NCBI GenBank assembly: GCA_944474755.1
Contig: OX104125.1
Span: forward strand, 44,035,899-44,099,898
Source: Limnoperna fortunei
Lineage: Eukaryota; Mollusca; Bivalvia; Mytilida; Modiolidae
Reading direction: 5' to 3'
DNA: 64,000 nt
Within the stretch, counting starts at the first letter, position 1. Every line of letters begins with the position of its first letter. This document shows positions 44,883 through 54,229 of this stretch, piece by piece. The notes under the pieces were generated by a model. That model ran no database searches and was not told the origin of the DNA. It saw nothing but the letters and a program-made list of their open reading frames with translations. Position numbers and translations under genes: made by a program.

Positions 44883-47800
44883 TCAACGCTTGCTGTGGCC
44901 TCCTTTTTTACTTTTGCCTCCTTTTTTACTCTTGCCTCCATATTTACTCTTGCCACCTTTTTTACTCTTGCCTCCTTTTTTACTCTTGCCTCCTTTTTTA
45001 CTCTTGCCACCCTTGCTTTTGTTGTGACTACTATCGCTGCCACTGCTGCTACCACCGCCTCCAATGATTATGATATGTTGCTCTGCAGCGGCTTTCTAAC
45101 GATAAAAACAACACAATATTATTATACAAAAGCAAAAATGTATAGATGCTGGTGTTCCTTGTGTTTTTATATGTCCGATAGTTATGTCATTTACGATGAA
45201 AAATGTTTTATTGAAATTGAAATTTTACAGAAACTGCATCTTTCTAATATCATTTCAAGTATTTAAACAAAATTTACCTCGCATATATAATAGGCCGTAT
45301 TGTCACAAGCGTAATCATTCCATTGCCATTGGTATTCACAGTATAAAACAGCGCATGACTGTTGACTGTTTGGTTCGCCTTTGTACCACCCTTCGTATGT
45401 GATAGGCAAATTATTGGACTCGTGTCGCCATATGCACCTATAATCATATTTCTGTCTTTCGCACACTGGTGATATCCAGAAAATGGATTTAAACAGGGCA
45501 CCTGTTTAATATGAATGTAAATAAATACTATTTTGCCATATTGATGACGACCACTATTATTATAATTAAGGTTTTTCCCCTTTCCAATGGAAAGACCTTA
45601 CCTTATTTCTTATGATTATTTTTTTTTTTCTGCCGCAGATGTAAAAAAAGTGTCTTGACGTATCGCTTTGAAACTTGACACACTTAAACGACACTACCAG
45701 GGCTCGACCTGAGTCACCCTGCGAAACCGATCTATTTTTAGTAACGGAGTTATCTGCCTCAAACCCAAACCTTTGTGTTCAGATAAACTCTGAAACCATG
45801 ACAGATATCAAAAATCTAAAGTGGAAAAAATGTTGTCTGACTAATGGCCATGATTTGTCATGCAAAAAAAATGTTTGATTCACTTCCTGTTTACGCGATT
45901 TTGCCGCGAAGTTTGTCGAAAACGTCAAAGTTGTTTGATTTCCACAAAACTTGGTTTCCAAGTAGATATGAGGGTCCTTATTACTTATGAGGGATCCAAA
46001 TTTTTTTTGTCCACCATTAAAATTTTGTTTTCAATAAAACTCAAAAACCATAAAAATATATCAGAAAAATGTTCTTCTCATTGAGATCTACATTTGATAT
46101 AAAGAGTCGAAAACTGTGCGACAAACCGTTAACGAGGTTATGACACGTTTCGGCTAATCAGTTTTTGGCTTATAACTGTTAAACCGTCAGAGATAATATA
46201 GTAAACATATGGTTTTTTATGATCTTGACAAGCCCTTCGATTTAAGACAAAAGTCGAATGGTTACGGGCAGCCATTAACAAAATGGCCGATACCGTAAAC
46301 AGTTTTTATAGAATAACACGCAAACCGTACAAAATTGAAGCAGACAACTCAAGGGGAAAATGTTCGTCACATCGAAATGTACAAAAAATGTTTTCAGGTA
46401 CGAAAGCGTAAAACTTGTCGTTTTTGATTAATTGCCCTTAATTCGTATTTTGAAAATGTTTTTTTTTGTTTATAACTTTTTAAACATTACAGATGATGAT
46501 TGAAAAATTGGTTCATTTGAAAGAGAATTAAAAGACCTACAATTTGATCCCAAGAAGTACATGATTCGAATAAGTGGTTTCAAAATGGCGACCAAAAACA
46601 TATCATATAAACTGCGTTATTTGTCATTAACTTTTAAACCGTTACAGATTATATAGTAAACATATAAGTTTTTGTGACCAATATATCCAGCCCTTCGATT
46701 TAAGACCAAAGTCGAATTAATATGGGCAGCCATTTTCAAAATGGCCGACACCGTAAACAGTTTTTATAAAATAACACTTTAACTGTACAAAATTGAAGCG
46801 GACAATACATGGAAAACTGAATCGGAATCACGAACTGAATTCAAATATCATATTTTATGACCGGAAGTGACATTTTGTCTATAGCAACTAACTAAATGTC
46901 CTTAGCAACCATACATTTTCTGACTTGGGACCACTTGCTTTGTACACCAAAACCATAGCAACTGACCGTAAAGTCATAAGCAACCATATACCTAGACGTA
47001 ACTAACAAAATGCAAGGAAAAACCTCACATTTATTCTCTGAACAAATGGCTTTTCATAATAATAATAATAATAATAATTATTATTATTATTATTATTATT
47101 ACATCATGATTATCAAAGGAGCAGCTTCTAAATATTTTTTTATACTTATAGAAGGACACTTTGTTGTCCTGTCCCACGATACAGCGGGAAACCGCACAGA
47201 ACTTAATTCATTTATTCTGCCTGAAGGTGATTTTGATTAGCGTTATGTTTGAAATGTATTACAGTTAAAGAGTATTTGGGAGAATTTACAAGAGCTATAA
47301 TTTAATACCAGCTGAAAAAATAATAACTTAATGGCCACCTTATTGAATGACACAAAACGAAAGTCTACAGTATGTAAACGGAATAAATGAGTAATGAATA
47401 AATACAAAAAAACAGCTTACTGTTTAGTGATTTGGCTTGTTGTCGTAGAAAACTGTCCTCTCCTTCATTATTAATCATGGCTAATACGCCACCTTTTACC
47501 TTGCATTCCAACTAAAGATTAGAATAAAAATTATTTCAGCTTTGTGTTAAGCTCTTTGTTGACATGTTTTAGACTAGTTTCCTTTTTTCCGAAATTAACC
47601 GCAACTACTTTTCAATAAAGAATTACTTATAGCAAGAATTTTTTTAAAGATGGCGAAAACTCACAGGTACTGCCAACTGACGACAATAGTTATGGATTTA
47701 GTTGTTATACAGTCTTACTTAAGTGACTAAATAGTTAACAATTAGATGAATTAATGTAATAGATACTACAGTAGCTACCACATCAACAGATAATGCTACG

Positions 47801-49114
47801 GGAATTCAAATTATTCGAAATAAGTAGTTTGATGGTTACCGGACCAGTATGGAATATAATTTAAAAATTGTAATATATTTAAGGATGTTCGCTGGTCATG
47901 TTGAAAATAACAAGGTATCTAAATTTATATATTTGATAAATAGACCATAGTTAAAGGTACAAAATAAGCTTAAAAAATTCATAGGTTGCTGAACTCTTTT
48001 TCGAGATAATAAGCATCCAAAATTTGGCGGGAAAAAGCTTTCTCTGACTTTTTCATAGGTTTAGCATTGGACATGTTTTAGTGTAAAAACCTATGAAAAA
48101 ATAACACGAAATTTATAAAACTTTGTAAATTAGCTTTAACTGACCCAATAAACCCTATTATTAAAAGAAAATAGGGGGTTGCTGGGCAAAAAAAATATCC
48201 CTATTTTAATGGTAAAACCTAGAGGATTCTGAAAATCTGACAGAAATCTCAAAAATTGACCAGCGATCATCCTTAAGTGATATGTCAGTCTCAAAAAATA
48301 TTTACTAAGTGCAATTATTTTGACAATTGATACAGATGTTTGTTTGTTTGATGTTTAATGCTACTTTAGCAATTTTTTCAGCCATATTATGGCGTCCAGT
48401 TTTTATTGTTGGAGGAAGCCGGAGTACACGGAGAAAACCATTGACCTGCCGCAGGAAAAATGGCAATCCTTGACAATTAAGATTCGAGTCGAGTACACCC
48501 TGTCCGCAGTTAGACTCGAACCCGAAATTTCAGTGTCAGACCGATCAGACAGATCAATAATAGACGTACTGCCGTAACCACTTGGTCACAGAGGCCCGCA
48601 CGATAAGTGGAGAAGTCGAAATATAAACGTGTCGTAAAATGTAACTGCAGCATGGAACTCTATAGACAAAACCCAAAAATCGAATGCAATTAATCATAGC
48701 AGTTTACAAATATTAGTTGTATAAACTGTAACGATATTTTAAATCGAACTAAAAACTCACTGAAGCTGTCTGGAAATTAACAGCTCTTTGACCAAAGTAG
48801 TAGCAATTGTTTCCATAACGGTACCACTCACTAGGGCAACGTCTAGAAGCTGTAAAAAACAACGTATAGAATAAAATGTTCGAAATATAAAAATTACTAT
48901 TATGACACTTCACATGGTTTGCGATTAATGAGTGTGTATTTTAAACTAAGTTAACTACAATTAACTATCTTTTGAAACTGAAATGTGAAAATCATGCTAG
49001 ATAACATTTTTTATTATCAACCACACATATTTTACTTTAATACATACGCCTATATGTCGAACCCTCGCTATAAGCTAGTACTAGTGTTAAAACCAAAATT
49101 AGTTTCTGCGCCAT
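44883..49114 (-). CDS. Secreted C-type lectin with Gly/Lys/Ser-rich tail (5 exons)
   Basis: Coding exons on the minus strand: 49114-49048, 48849-48761, 47511-47421, 45501-45278 and 45095-44883 (TGA at 44885-44883). All introns are GT-AG with phases 1, 0, 1, 0 that join correctly, giving 227 residues. Residues 1-18 (MAQKLILVLTLVLAYSEG) are a signal peptide. The C-type lectin domain spans about 27-157: CPSEW and the C27/C38 pair of long-form domains, C55, FWI at 90-92, the EPN triplet at 125-127 (associated with mannose-type Ca2+-dependent sugar binding), C132, WND at 143-145, C148 and the final YICE. Extra cysteines at 96, 105 and 137 may form further bridges. Residues 158-227 are a tail with GGGGSSSG followed by about six GGKSKK repeats, strongly basic. 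A role in innate recognition or an extracellular/shell or byssal matrix is possible; which is unknown. Start context is good (A at -3, G at +4). Confidence 0.88.
45096..45277 (-). other. Lectin intron 4; duplication breakpoint
   Basis: Short GT-AG intron (donor GTAAAT at 45277, acceptor TTAG at 45096). Homology with duplication A ends inside it near 45135. Confidence 0.7.
45502..47420 (-). other. Lectin intron 3 with internal duplication
   Basis: About 1.9 kb. Blocks at about 46150-46335 and 46610-46805 are diverged direct repeats ('TATAGTAAACATAT', 'AGCCCTTCGATTTAAGAC', 'GTAAACAGTTTTTATA.AATA', 'GTACAAAATTGAAGC'). Their offset is about 475 bp, and the repeat contains 'AAAATGGCCGA'. Short open frames are not exons. 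Confidence 0.65.
47058..47100. repeat. (AAT)n-(ATT)n self-complementary microsatellite
   Basis: About seven AAT units run directly into about seven ATT units, so the 43-bp tract can form a perfect hairpin. It lies in lectin intron 3. Confidence 0.9.
47879..48276. mobile_element. TTAA-flanked inverted-repeat element in lectin intron 2
   Basis: TTAA (47879-47882) then GGATGTTCGCTGGTCA, and TGACCAGCGATCATCC then TTAA (48273-48276). The 16-bp terminal inverted repeats differ at one position and the 390-bp body has no coding frame. TTAA target duplication is typical of piggyBac-type transposition, so this is probably a non-autonomous derivative. Confidence 0.78.
48337..48598 (-). mobile_element. 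S1 SINE in lectin intron 2
   Basis: Minus-strand SINE: tail 'GTTTGTTTGTTTGATG', 'ATTATGGCGTCCAGTTTTTA', 'GGAGGAAGCCGGAGTACACG', 'GTTAGACTCGAACCCG' and a mutated head 'ccacttggtcacagaggcccg'. It lies on the same strand as the lectin gene. Confidence 0.9.
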
Positions 49115-49158
49115 ATTGACACTTCATTGAAACTTAGGTTATGATACAACTAGAGTAG

Positions 49159-49167
49159 CTTATATAG
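49159..49167 (-). promoter_or_regulatory. Candidate TATA box of the lectin gene
   Basis: Minus strand reads TTCTATATAAGCTA about 50 bases upstream of the lectin ATG (49114), a normal distance for a core promoter with a short 5' UTR. Confidence 0.6.
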
Positions 49168-49189
49168 AACTGACCCTCTATTGATCTTT

Positions 49190-50105
49190 CATTCAAGTTA
49201 AATGTAATGTAAATATACATACTGTGGATGTTATTGTTATCAGAAAACACGTGAAAGATGAAAGCTATAATTTAATCGTCAAACATTACATGGTATTATG
49301 CTTGTAACATTCGACCATAATTATTCAATCGCATCAAGTAGTAGTAATCTCATAAAATAGGGGAAAAGACCTTTACTTATTTGTCTTTTTATATTGTTCA
49401 TTTTTAAAATAGAACTTTGATTCTTCATTCAAGTGGGTATGTACAACGTGTTATTTTATTTAAAGCTGCGGTTTAAGTTTTGTTTCCGCATCTTACACGT
49501 TGCTTCAACTAGATATGCTCATAGGTTTGAACATCTGAACAAGGATAACAAGTTAAATCTCTGTTTTGTGGTATGCTTATTTATCCGCAAGGTCCATTGC
49601 AATCGTCGGCGTAAACAATTTGAAGAATTTGGAAAAACATGATAATAGTGAATGATTTGTCAATATAGTTCGTTTTATACTCATTATCATATATACCTGC
49701 AAGCAATTCATTGAATTGTTTAAGCAATTAAAATTTTCTATTTAACGTTTCACTTGTTTTGATCAGAGACTCTATACAAGTCTTTGTTTTGATTTAATTA
49801 ATATAATAATAAAACAATCTTTGCGCCTGGTAATATGTGAAACGGATATTTTCTAGATTTATTCTATAATTATTTCGGAATCAAAATCATGAATGCTTGT
49901 TTTTATCATATTGTTTGATTGTGATTTCAGTTTGCTAAATTTATGTTATAAATTTTTGTATGTAATACAGCACAAGAATTCGGTCGAGACAGCCTTGTAA
50001 TGTAATGATGAATGCTGACATGTAAAATTTTTTTGATGGCAAAAATTATAAGAAAAAAACCAAGCCAACCAATCAAACAGCAAGAAACGATAATACAAGA
50101 ACAGC
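49190..50105. other. Lectin upstream region, no other gene
   Basis: AT-rich. The 69-codon plus frame at 49433-49642 has no domain. No repeat recognised. Confidence 0.45.
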
Positions 50106-51330
50106 TACACATAAACAGAAAGTGAAGAACCCAAACTAAATAAAACCATGGGTGCCCTCAGGTGCTCTGGACAAATTAAGCATTTCCTGCCTCTAATTAC
50201 ACAAAAGCCGTGTTACTTATTGTCATGTCTAGAAAAACCTCAAATCCGGAAAAAGAAAAAACTACCTTTGACTCATCGAAATGTCCGATAAGCGATGGAT
50301 TTCCCATAGCAATCAATTAGGTCATGGAAACGACCATAGAACTCATGAAGGGATAACATCAACCTAGGTATAACAAACCCTTTTAGTAGCTTGGAAGTCA
50401 ATCAATAAAAAGTGAAGTTGACAATTGGAAAGTTGGAGTCATAACGTTTATCTTAGGGTCTACGATTTTCGTTTTCGTCAGAGTAATTAAAAGCAAATAG
50501 TCGACAAATTTAGCATTCTTCAAGGACAAAACATCATCAATATAGCGGAATGTGAAATTAAAGGTCAGGTCTAGTGTCTTTTCTTTCTTCTTCAGCAGGC
50601 GTTCTATAAATGCAGCCTCATAATAGTACAAAAACATGTTGGCGAAAAGAGGAGCCGAATTAGTACCCATTGGAATACCAACAGTATGTTGAAAAACATG
50701 TCATCGGTGATGAGATAAGTTCTGTTATGTCTAACGTCTGTTCAGTTTTTCTTTAAAAAACATCGTTTAAAAAGATCTTTATCTTGATTTTAAGCTCTAT
50801 ATGTTGATGGCCTTGAAGAATGTCGAAAACACAAGGTTTTGATGCTGTTACGTTGGGAAAAAGATTCCGACCTTTTGATGTCTATAAGGTATTTTTGTTC
50901 TTTCTTATCCATATTTTACTTAAGCAACTTTTGAAGCAGCACGTGTAAATAGACTTTTGAAGCCCCGTTTTTATTTCCGTTAAATAGTGGTCAGGATTTT
51001 CGATAGATGGTGGTGGTGCACGAGGGATGACCATGTTATGAAACGCTGTATGGATTTTTGTGAAGTTTTGTATCCAGTGCAAGGAGGGGAGATCGCAATC
51101 CTCGACATTTGTGATTTTAAAAAATCTCGTCTTTTGAAAGCGTAGTGGATGTGTAAGTAGGATTGTCAAAATCTTTATGCCAAATTTTTTTATATATAAA
51201 CACATTATATAATGTGTCTTGCAAATGTCGGACATAGTGTTAGCAGCATCAGGATTTCTACAGACTGGTGATACTTTAGTACTCAAGAACATGTTATTCG
51301 ACATTTGTTACTTGTAATTACTTCTACCGA
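50106..51330 (-). pseudogene. Penelope-like RT element copy
   Basis: Minus strand, from about 51304 downwards. An open frame of 140 codons includes a degraded 'LPSLHWIQNFTKIH' block, comparable to the W-PKLHK motif of Penelope-like RTs, and ends in 'SIYTCCFKSCLSKIWI'. A second frame of 90 codons (50670-50398) holds the RT core MGTNSAPLFANMFLYYYE and the catalytic YIDD motif in FRYIDDVLSL. Then come 'LHEFYGRFHDLID' and the family 3' tail (50250-50110, 'GGCACCCATGG', inverted relative to 11040). Several frameshifts, so inactive. The missing 5' half and any GIY-YIG endonuclease were not found. Confidence 0.78.
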
Positions 51331-51944
51331 GAAAAAATATTGCATTAAGGTTAGGGTGTTATATATTGCTGCAAATGTATAAACACATCAAAGCGAAGTA
51401 TTCAATAAAGAATTTGAATTAGAATTTATAAACATGTAGGTCTCAATATATAAATTATTACTTAAATAAATTAATAATACCACTGTATTTATATGCCCAT
51501 CATTTTTAATTAGATATAGAATGGCTTGCCTCTACTCATCCATCCGTTTGTCCATACATATGTATTACAAGAATTAATGCTTTGACCAGTTTGTAACCGA
51601 GCTTTACTAAAATGGTGCTCAAGCGAATGCAGACGAGCACGAAGGTGAAGGTGGGTGGCTGCTAACTTTTTCCGCAAACTGACTTGAACACTTGACCTAT
51701 TACTTTGAAATTTTGATATGTTGTTTATTTCACAAAACAGAGGTCAAGTTCAATTTGACCATTTTCCAAACGAAACCTATCACATATGCATATTTTTTTC
51801 CTTACTGAATGTATCCACTATATAATTTGTGTTATTATTGACATAACAGGAAATGTATTAAATATATTGAAAACAACACCTGTCCCTGGGCGTTGCTTAA
51901 CATATATCGTCAAGGTATTATATTAAATGTAACACAGTTACTAC
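51331..51944. other. Intergenic, no gene seen
   Basis: Nothing recognised beyond low-complexity AT sequence. Confidence 0.45.
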
Positions 51945-52112
51945 AAAGATTATTTAAGGAATATTTCAAATTTCTGAACAGGTTATACGATGGTTTGGTA
52001 TGTTTACGCCTAACAAACCGCGAAGTGGTTTATGAATGGTGTAAACAGAACTAAACCATGTTTTAGAGTATATCCTGTTCAGAAATCAAAAATATTCCTT
52101 ATAATTTAATCT
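51945..52112. mobile_element. Long imperfect hairpin, MITE-like
   Basis: The left arm 'AAGGAATATTTCAAATTTCT' plus 'GAACAGG' (from about 51957) is inverted at about 52072-52102 ('CCTGTTCAGAAATC' and 'AATATTCCTT'). Pairing continues inward ('GGTTTGGT'/'ACTAAACC') and outward ('AAGATTA'/'TAATCTT'), giving arms of about 50-60 bp around a ~45-bp centre. Non-coding. Confidence 0.65.
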
Positions 52113-52699
52113 TAACTATAAATCTTGACATTACAATTATGGTACAAAGTTAGAACTGTTCAATGTATTTATCGACATACGATGTTTTAAATAAGCACTG
52201 TAGAAAAAAATAAACAAAATATATGATTTTTTAAATTTATATAAGTAGTCTATCATTTTCATCTTTTGGTTACAATGATGTAAGTAGAACTAACGTTATT
52301 TATTAATGCATAGCTATAATCTTCTAGGTAGTATATGCTAGTAACATTTTTATACTTTTTTGTCTATAAGTTGAAATAACAATTGTTATTTTAAGAATAA
52401 ATTTAACAACGAGTTTATATTTTGGAAGGGTAAAGGTTAAAGATAATAATATTAAAGAAATAATTACCTATATACTAGTTTTTCTTCCAAGATATTCATT
52501 TTATAATTTAAGGCAGGTTTTCTCTGAAGATTTTCTTGCGTCTTTCGTCTTACCATATTTTAACAACAAATATTCGCGTTTTATGTATGAAAAAAACTGA
52601 ATAATTGTCTTAATTAATCTGTGCCAGAAACTGTTTTTGCACCAATGAAACACATTTATTTGTCTAGATAATTATGTAGACTCTTGTATAAATTAAGTT
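52113..52699. other. Intergenic, no gene seen
   Basis: AT-rich. Nothing supported. Confidence 0.45.
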
Positions 52700-53320
52700 T
52701 TTCAAATGCGCATTAATCCTATTGGTCATATGATAACCATATTTTGAAAAAATACGCCAGAATTCCACTCTCCCAATTGTGCATGTATTTATTCTACCAG
52801 GCAAATGTCTTTGAAGTTCTTTTACGCCAAATGTTACAAGGTCAAGCTTACAGTCATATGACACACACCCCAAAACCATTACTGAACTAAAACCAAATGG
52901 AACCGTTTCAGTAATGTGCTTTCTGCATAAGCAGTGTTTGGTTGCCATCACACTCAACCTCTGACTTCAGTTACATGCAACGTAAAGCAGCTCTCATCGG
53001 ACACATGAACCTTTCTTCAATATGCTGAATTTTGTTGAGGCTTGGCACCATTGGAAACGTAGTGCTTTATGTGCGAGCAATAGACGCTTCACAGGCCATC
53101 TTGAACGATAACCTACAGCTTTGCGTCTATTCCGTAATGTTCTTTATGAATGTGCACGGTTAGGTAACCACTGTCTATTCGACGCAGTGCTTTTACCAAA
53201 CGGGTTTCGCATGACAAGCCGGCCAACCACCCTATCTTCATGGTCAGATGTTAGAGGCTATATTCCAGATTTTGGAAGGTTCTTAATAGATTATATCGTT
53301 TGATGTTTACTTACGATTCG
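52700..53320 (-). pseudogene. Tc1/mariner-type transposase remnant
   Basis: Minus-strand remnants in the order of a Tc1-family DDE transposase. Codons for RTLRNRRKAVGYRSRWPVKR (second helix-turn-helix region) lie near 53150-53090. 'LRFQWCQ' and 'VSDESCFTLH' follow (first catalytic Asp region, near 53000), then 'SSVMVLGCVSYDCKLDLV' (near 52890-52840), comparable to the SVMVWGGIS block. The second Asp (DNA.PH) and the Glu region are missing or unrecognisable, and frameshifts separate the blocks. No terminal inverted repeats were identified. Confidence 0.78.
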
Positions 53321-53399
53321 GCAAATCGTTGAAGAAATGCCGGTGGCCGAGGTGTCCGACATTGCTGCACCTTTCATCCTTATAATATGCCATCGAACA

Positions 53400-53615
53400 T
53401 CATTTGACATCTGGAGCAAATAAAGCAAACGATTCAAAGTCAAGGGACATTTACAAATCCGGATATAGAAAAACATATACAAAACAAAAACCAAAAAAAC
53501 AAAAACAGAAATAGAAATTGAATACGCCGAACCCAAAAAAAACCCCATGGGAAGACTGAGGTTCTCCGGACGAGTAAGCAGTGCCTGCCTATTGTATTTG
53601 ACAGGTTGATTTCTT
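53400..53615 (-). repeat. Penelope-like element 3' tail only
   Basis: Inverse of the tail at 57640-57800: 'ACCCCATGGG', 'TTCTCCGGACGAGTAAGCAG' and 'AAATCCGGATATAGAAA'. No coding segment, so a strongly 5'-truncated copy. Confidence 0.7.
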
Positions 53616-54229
53616 TTAACGATCAATTAAACAGTCAAATTAAATATATTATTTCATTTATATTTGGTGCTGCAGTACTTTTTTCCAGATGTATATATAC
53701 TTAACTCATAAAAAAAATATACAAACAAAGATTTTCTGCAAATATTTTTATTGTGTTACACAATCTAACATTGGAACATCATTCCTAATTATTGATACAA
53801 AATATATTGTTTTACAATGTCACCGAAAAAATAGTAAAAAAGTGTGTACCTTAATTAGAATTTCTATGACTAAAAAAATTATTCCATTGATATTTTAAAG
53901 TTTCTTGATATATAATAACTATTCAAAGTTAACTTTTGAATAGTAAAAAACGATAAGCATACAATAATAGTAGAGATAAACACAAAAATCTCAATAGGAT
54001 GAATATCTCAAAACAAGGACATCCTTGCTAACCTGAACAATCTCAGAAAGTACATGTCTAATAGTTCAAAGTTTGACAAGTTAATTTGAAAACACTCGGA
54101 CACAATTAACATGTGTAGCATGCGTTAATAAATACAAATAAGATACATGAAAACAATGACAGATAAACAAGTATACAGTATTTGAAATAGTACATACTGT
54201 GTAAACTCTTTAAATTAAAGTTTATATTT
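53616..54229. other. Intergenic, no gene seen
   Basis: AT-rich flank of the 135-bp array. Nothing recognised. Confidence 0.45.

Larger units (their letters stand above)
41870..45135. repeat. Segmental duplication, copy B
   Basis: Counterpart of 37015-40385. It ends inside intron 4 of the lectin gene, just 5' (minus strand) of exon 5. Copy-B-specific features are a second LINE-D fragment in tandem, an insertion at about 43093-43310 (starts 'GCAATTATG', ends 'GTTGTAATTGC') and a young SINE at 43891-44150. Confidence 0.8.

Noticed and set aside
45675..46084. Short open frames in lectin intron 3 as extra exons
   Set aside because: The exon 3 to exon 4 junction already matches in phase and domain order, and these frames lack lectin features or paired splice sites.
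53121..53303. 60-codon plus-strand frame
   Set aside because: Antisense to the Tc1-like transposase remnant, whose motifs read on the minus strand.
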